A stretch of DNA of 64,000 nt from Sphingomonas horti. GTDB taxonomy: Bacteria > Pseudomonadota > Alphaproteobacteria > Sphingomonadales > Sphingomonadaceae. Positions 59,754 to 64,000 of the stretch are shown one piece after another. Both the position numbers and the translations under genes were made by a program. Each line of letters opens with the position of its first letter. The first letter of the stretch is position 1. The notes beneath the pieces were generated by a model. It was given only the letters and a program-made list of their open reading frames with translations, did no database searches and was not told where the DNA came from. The DNA lies in NCBI RefSeq assembly GCF_009753715.1, contig NZ_WQMS01000020.1:140654-204653 (forward strand), in the 5' to 3' direction.

Positions 59754-60723
59754 CGTTTTTGCCCGTCAAATGCTGGCGGAAGAAGCCGACGACGGAGCGG
59801 TTGAACTCCTCGTGGAAGGCGGCCCGGTCAAAGCCTTTGCGATCCTGGCAGATTTGCGGCGGCGATTCAGGCGTGCAGGGCGCCAGAAACGACAGATGGA
59901 CGGCCCCATCGACCTGGTGGAATTCGGGAGAATGCGGCAGCAGGCGCCGCACCACCGCCGCATTGGTTTCATACGGAACCGTGTCGTCCTCCGACCCCAC
60001 CCAAAGCTGTATCGGCGCCTGGACCTTGGCCAACCCGGCAGGTTCGAACAGAAAGCCCAGTCCCGGTGCAGCAATGACGGCAGCGGCCACACGAGGGTCA
60101 TGGGTCCAGCGCGGCGCCGCTGCGCCAGCAGGATCCGCTTGCGGCGGGATGATCTTGCACACGAATTCAGGATGTGCCGCGCAATGTGGCGCCAGGCGTC
60201 CCAGATCGGGCACGCCGCCAAGGGATATGAGGGCGGTGGTCGCGCCGGCCGACAAGCCAAACATACCGACCTTCTTCCCGTCGACTTGCGCGTGGCTGGG
60301 CCATTCGCCCGTCATATAATCGATCGTGCTGCTGACATCATGCGACCGGTTCGCCATCCACTCCGGACGGCCGACATTGCTGTCGTCCTGAAAATTGTCG
60401 CCCGGATGCATCGGCGCGGCGACGATGAAACCGGCAGCCGCGAGCGCTTGTGCCGTGTCGATATGGGCGGTCGGACCCGCTCCGGTGCCATGCGACATGA
60501 CCACCAGCGGGAACTTCTTGCCGTTCGCGCCTGCGGCATTCGCTTCGACCAAGCCAGCTGGACGCCAGATGACCAGGGCCGTCCGATGGACGGGAGCGCC
60601 GATCGCGACCTGCTCGACAGCAAAGGCGGGCGCGGCTTGGCTCACGGCAGGTGCCTTAGCGGGCGTGCCGCTCAACGGCAGTACAAGGCAGGCAAGGCTT
60701 GCGGCAGCGTGGAAAGCTTTCAT
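59743..60723 (-). CDS. Exported alpha/beta hydrolase (dienelactone-hydrolase / PAF-acetylhydrolase-like)
   Basis: 326 aa from ATG 60721-60723, with the strong ribosome-binding site GGAGGAGGAATCG just before it and a signal peptide MKAFHAAASLACLVLPLSGTPA. PLVVMSHGTGAGPTAH is the oxyanion strand, FGLSAGATTALI the nucleophile elbow, and AVHLSF the likely base. This agrees with the predicted-dienelactone-hydrolase family (COG4188-like). Substrate unknown. It is exported. The upstream MFS frame reads into it without a stop, but its own start signals argue for a separate protein. It is the last but one gene of the cupin-MFS-hydrolase-GNAT run. Confidence 0.85.
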   Translation of the reverse strand: MKAFHAAASLACLVLPLSGTPAKAPAVSQAAPAFAVEQVAIGAPVHRTALVIWRPAGLVEANAAGANGKKFPLVVMSHGTGAGPTAHIDTAQALAAAGFIVAAPMHPGDNFQDDSNVGRPEWMANRSHDVSSTIDYMTGEWPSHAQVDGKKVGMFGLSAGATTALISLGGVPDLGRLAPHCAAHPEFVCKIIPPQADPAGAAAPRWTHDPRVAAAVIAAPGLGFLFEPAGLAKVQAPIQLWVGSEDDTVPYETNAAVVRRLLPHSPEFHQVDGAVHLSFLAPCTPESPPQICQDRKGFDRAAFHEEFNRSVVGFFRQHLTGKNVGR

Positions 60724-62274
60724 CGATTCCTCCTCCAGGCGGCCCATGGCTAAGGGCCCGGTGTGTGGGACACGGACGCTATCGAACAAACTTCGGTTCG
60801 GCCGCTGCCCGGAGCAGGCGGAGCGGCAGGGTAACAAGGATACCGAGTCGCACCAATGTGTGCGGCGGGCTGTCCCATCATTGACTGACCTTCGCTGGCC
60901 GAGAGCCGGGCAATGGTCGGTTCGGCGCGCTCCCTCCCTGCTGCGTGGGGGTGCGGTACGGAGCCAACTCGCCCAGGCGGCAATCACAGCCGACAGCCCA
61001 GCGAGGCCCATGGCCACTCTGGGTGCGATTGATAGCGGCGCAGCCGAAACGACGAACGTGACGAGGAGCGCGCCGGCGGTCTGCCCCGTCAATCTCGCTG
61101 TGCCCTGCAGGCCGCCGGCCGCAGCGCTGCGGTTTGCTGGAGCGGCCAGGAACATGGTCCGGTTATTGGGCACCTGGAAAAGTCCGAATCCGATTCCGCA
61201 AATCAGGGCGCATGCTGCCAGCGGCGCGACGGTCTGTCCGACCGGCCACAGAGCGGCGCCCGCGATCCCGGAGCCAAACACCAGGCCTCCCGTCGCGCAG
61301 ATCCATCTGGTCTCGAAACGATCGGCCAGCCAACCGGCGAGACGGCTGGTCACGGCGACTCCGGCCGGCCACGCGACGATCACCAGCCCCGCCGTCGTTG
61401 CGCTTCGGCCCAGCGACAGCTGCAGGTAGAAGGTCAAACCCAGCAGGCCGGCCGATTGCCCTGTGAAGAAGAAGATCGAGGCGACGACCGAGTTACGGAA
61501 CGGGCGCATCGCCAACAGGTCGAGCGGCACCAGAGGAGCCAGTTTGGTTCGATCACGCCGAAACAGCAAACATCCGCAAAAGATCGCCGCGACGGCGACG
61601 CCGAACGCGATCAGCGGCGTTGATCGAGCCAGTTCGGCGGCCATGATCGCGCACGACGCGGCGCCAGCGTATAGCGAGACGCCCACCAGATCGACGGGTG
61701 CGCCATCAGTCTTTACAACCGGCAGCGACGGACTGGCGGCCAGCGCAATCGCGGCCATCGGAAGCGTGCTCACGAAAAGCAAGCGCCAGCTGGCGAATGA
61801 CAGGATGAGCGCGCCGATCGTCGGCGCCAGCGCCGAGCATAGGGCGACAACCAGGGCATTCCAGGCGATGGCGAAACCCAGACGATCGCGGCCGAGCGCA
61901 AATCGCAGCAGCGCTATCCCAAGAGCCATGATCGCCGCACCGCCAAGGCCCTGGAAGAAGCGGGCTGCAACGAGAAGCGGCAGCGTCGGCGCGAGCGCGC
62001 ACAATAATGACGAAGAGCTGAAGACAATCAGACCGCTTAGGAACAATCGCCGATAGCCGATCCGGTCCGCCGCATGCGCGCACGGAAGGAGGCCGATCAC
62101 CAGCGCGAGCTGATAGACTGTGACGACCAGCAATGACCGCGCCGGGGTCTCGGCAAAGGTCCGGCCGATCGTCGGCAATGCGACATTGACGATACCGGCG
62201 TCCAGCACAACGAGCGCCATCGCCGACAACACCGCAGCGATCGCCGCGCGTTCACGGGAAGTGCGTGCGTTCAT
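60724..62274 (-). CDS. MFS transporter (DHA2/EmrB-like), C-terminal end unresolved
   Basis: ATG 62272-62274 overlaps the cupin stop (ATGA). The recognisable transporter covers ~460 residues with up to 14 membrane helices: LVVLDAGIVNVALPTIGRTF, ARFFQGLGGAAIMALGIALL (motif C-like) and GLFQVPNNRTMFLAAPANR. After SWLRTAPPRS the frame continues for about 75 non-homologous residues with no stop and joins the hydrolase frame, so a literal reading gives one 843-aa fusion ending at 59743. A one-base shift after the CCCCC run near 60950 would stop shortly at TGA in another frame. Substrate unknown; the neighbours suggest a small organic acid or drug. Confidence 0.8.
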
Positions 62275-62828
62275 GCCTGTGGGACCGTCCAGTGCCCGTC
62301 GCGCTCGACAAAGCGCGTGAGCTTCCGCTCGACCTGGTCCTCATGGCGAAGGTCGCGCTCCGTAAAGCGAAACAGCAGCGCGGACCGGGTCAGGCACCTC
62401 GTGTCGTGGATGTCGCCGGGGAGGTATGGACGGGCCTGGCCTGCCGTCAGCACGCTTCGGTCGCGGAGCACGAGCCGGGGCTCGCCATTCGGCCCCGAAA
62501 CTTTCGCGTAGGTGCTGATCTCGAGAGCTCCGGAGTGCACTCCATAGACGACCCACGCACGACCGTGGTCGTGAGGGGGCCTGTAGAGCCCCTCATTCTC
62601 GTTATGGGCGAGGAGCATGAAGCCGTTTGCCGGGTCGCAGTACAATTCGCGTGACGCGGGGCGTTCCGCCAGAAGCGCAGCCAGCCAGGGTTCCGCTGGG
62701 TCGGCGCGCATTAGCTCTTCGAGCTGTTGAGCGCAGGTCGCGACCAGCTTCGCGCTGAGCGGTTCCCACGCCAGCCGCATCTCGCCGCTGAACGCGTTCA
62801 GTGTGTCCTGAGCCATGACCTGATCCAT
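62271..62828 (-). CDS. Cupin-fold metal-binding protein (cysteine-dioxygenase-like)
   Basis: About 185 aa from ATG 62826-62828 (MDQVMAQDTLNAF); an ATG four codons later is possible. HDHGRAWVVYGVHSGALEISTY is a metal-binding beta-strand pair of the double-stranded beta-helix, followed by PYLPGDIHDTRCLTRSALLFRFT. This matches uncharacterised predicted metal-dependent DSBH enzymes (COG5553-like). It is cytoplasmic and first gene of a unit with the MFS protein (four-base overlap) and is divergent from a LysR regulator, so likely substrate-inducible. Reaction unknown. Confidence 0.75.
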   Translation of the reverse strand: MDQVMAQDTLNAFSGEMRLAWEPLSAKLVATCAQQLEELMRADPAEPWLAALLAERPASRELYCDPANGFMLLAHNENEGLYRPPHDHGRAWVVYGVHSGALEISTYAKVSGPNGEPRLVLRDRSVLTAGQARPYLPGDIHDTRCLTRSALLFRFTERDLRHEDQVERKLTRFVERDGHWTVPQA

Positions 62829-62945
62829 TCCTGTTCCGAAGAAGCGGATCGGAATTATCCTGGGGATAGGCATGGCGGTAGGCGCACGACTTGCACTGTA
62901 TCATTGCGTCTGACGCACTACGTCGCGCTGTGCTACTGGTCGCGC

Positions 62946-63857
62946 ATGCAAGCGCCGGACCTCAATCTGCTCTACACGCTCGATGTGCTTCTGAGTGAAG
63001 GGAGCGTCACGCGCGCCGCTCGGAAGCTTCGGCTTAGCCCATCTGCGATGAGCCGGTCGCTTGCGCGCCTGCGATCAGTGACCGGCGATCAGTTGCTGGT
63101 GCAAGCGGGCCGCACGCTGGTTCCGACGCCCCGCGCCGTGGAGATGCGCGAGAAGGTTCGCGACCTCGTTCAGGATGCGCGGGTCCTGCTGCGCCCCGCC
63201 GAGGGCCTGAACCTCTCCGCCCTGGAACGCAGCTTCACGCTGCGCACGAGCGACGGTTTCATGGAAACGTTCGGCCCGTCGCTGATCCGGAAAATCAGAG
63301 ATGAGGCACCCGGAATCCATCTGCGTTTCATCCGAAAGCTGGACAAGGACAGTGCTGGACTGCGGGACGGCTCCATCGACTTCGAAACCGGTGTTGTTGC
63401 GCCAGTGATCGGACCGGAGGTGCGGGCCCAAGCCCTATTCATCGACCGCTATGTCGGGGTTGTTCGCGCCGGCCACCCGCTCGCAGAGCGACTGGTGACC
63501 GTGTGCGATTACATCGATTACGGACATGTGATTGCCTGGCGCCAAGGGCTAGAACTCGGGCTTGTCGATGAACTGCTTCACCAGAAGGGCATGAAGCGCG
63601 AGGTGGTTGCCAGCGTCGATGGGTTCGCCGCTGCAGCATCACTGGCGCGGGGCACGGACCTGATCGCCACCATACCAGAGAAGCACACGAGCGGCCTGCG
63701 CCACGGCATGTCCAGCTTTGCTCTTCCGCTGCCCGTCGCGCCTTTCACAATTTCGCTTCTTTGGCACCCTCGGCTGGACGGAGATCCAGCCCATCGCTGG
63801 CTCAGGGAATGCATCCGCGAAGTCTGCAATGGAAGCGAGAGTGACATAAGCCTGTAG
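62946..63857 (+). CDS. LysR-family transcriptional regulator
   Basis: 303 aa from ATG 62946-62948 (MQAPDLNLLYTLDVLL); upstream in-frame extension is shadow. The winged helix-turn-helix (EGSVTRAARKLRLSPSAMSRSLARLRSVTGDQLLVQAGRTLVPTPRA) has the typical LysR spacing, e.g. AMSRSLARLRSVTGD, and the C-terminal substrate-binding domain follows. It is divergent from the cupin-MFS-hydrolase unit across about 117 bp, the standard LysR layout, and probably activates it in response to a small inducer. No operator was singled out. Confidence 0.92.
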   Translation: MQAPDLNLLYTLDVLLSEGSVTRAARKLRLSPSAMSRSLARLRSVTGDQLLVQAGRTLVPTPRAVEMREKVRDLVQDARVLLRPAEGLNLSALERSFTLRTSDGFMETFGPSLIRKIRDEAPGIHLRFIRKLDKDSAGLRDGSIDFETGVVAPVIGPEVRAQALFIDRYVGVVRAGHPLAERLVTVCDYIDYGHVIAWRQGLELGLVDELLHQKGMKREVVASVDGFAAAASLARGTDLIATIPEKHTSGLRHGMSSFALPLPVAPFTISLLWHPRLDGDPAHRWLRECIREVCNGSESDISL

Positions 63858-64000
63858 CTGCCGAAGGGCACCCTGTCCGCTTTCGCGGAACGAGGGGTCG
63901 ACTGCGATCGTCAGAGTTCGGCCAGAAGCCGCCTGTAGGAAAGCTGGCGAGCGCCGCAGCACCCGCCAGCTAGTCAATTAGACGTCAGTGCTCTCTGACA

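Noticed and set aside
63639..63977. Minus-strand frame at the right window edge
   Set aside because: Mostly antisense to the LysR gene, no recognised domain; 63858-64000 shows no clear feature.

Overview
High-GC alphaproteobacterial chromosome, most likely a Sphingomonas-type organism (Sphingomonadaceae). The reasons are strong GC-rich codon bias, many TonB-dependent receptors, a PEPxxWA-CTERM protein, paired DOMON-like/NamZ genes, and several palindromic intergenic repeat families of the kind common in sphingomonads. No rRNA, CRISPR array or intact mobile element was seen; one tRNA is present.

0-16 kb is mostly housekeeping: a truncated methyltransferase at the left edge, a KorA/KorB-type 2-oxoacid:acceptor oxidoreductase, an SDR, purF, a CTERM-anchored metalloprotease, hisI, an M28 peptidase with an amidohydrolase, rppH with an esterase, tyrS, DOMON-like/NamZ and tlyA. 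16-32 kb holds a TonB receptor, an S9 peptidase, a Baeyer-Villiger-type monooxygenase, a formaldehyde-detoxification operon (methyltransferase, class III ADH, VOC protein, S-formylglutathione hydrolase), a PhyH-family dioxygenase, a GH43 protein, and a TetR regulator divergent from a tripartite efflux operon (outer membrane factor, HlyD, EmrB-like MFS). A tRNA-Glu(CTC) at 32.07 kb is followed by a frameshifted integrase remnant.

32.7-57.5 kb is the distinctive part and reads as a phytate-to-central-metabolism region. The first block is a TonB receptor plus a histidine acid phosphatase (phytase-type), divergent from a PepSY protein and a two-component system. The second is a large TonB receptor, an IolG-type dehydrogenase, an RpiR-type regulator, iolC(-DUF2090)-iolD-iolE-iolB-iolA, an organophosphate:phosphate antiporter-family transporter, a Tat-exported PhoD-like phosphatase, a 66-residue unknown protein, a second Gfo/Idh/MocA dehydrogenase, a cytoplasmic inositol-monophosphatase-family protein and a secreted beta-propeller phytase. 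A 15-bp half-site (about GNAACANMTATTCCA) occurs as inverted pairs before four transcription units of this block and singly before the regulator, which suggests one RpiR-controlled regulon. The proposed route is outer-membrane uptake, periplasmic dephosphorylation, import of an inositol phosphate, cytoplasmic dephosphorylation, then the Iol pathway.

57.5-64 kb is accessory: an orphan DUF2384-like protein, a histidine phosphatase, small unknown ORFs, a GNAT, and a cupin-MFS-hydrolase unit divergent from a LysR regulator. The MFS reading frame has no stop before the downstream hydrolase.
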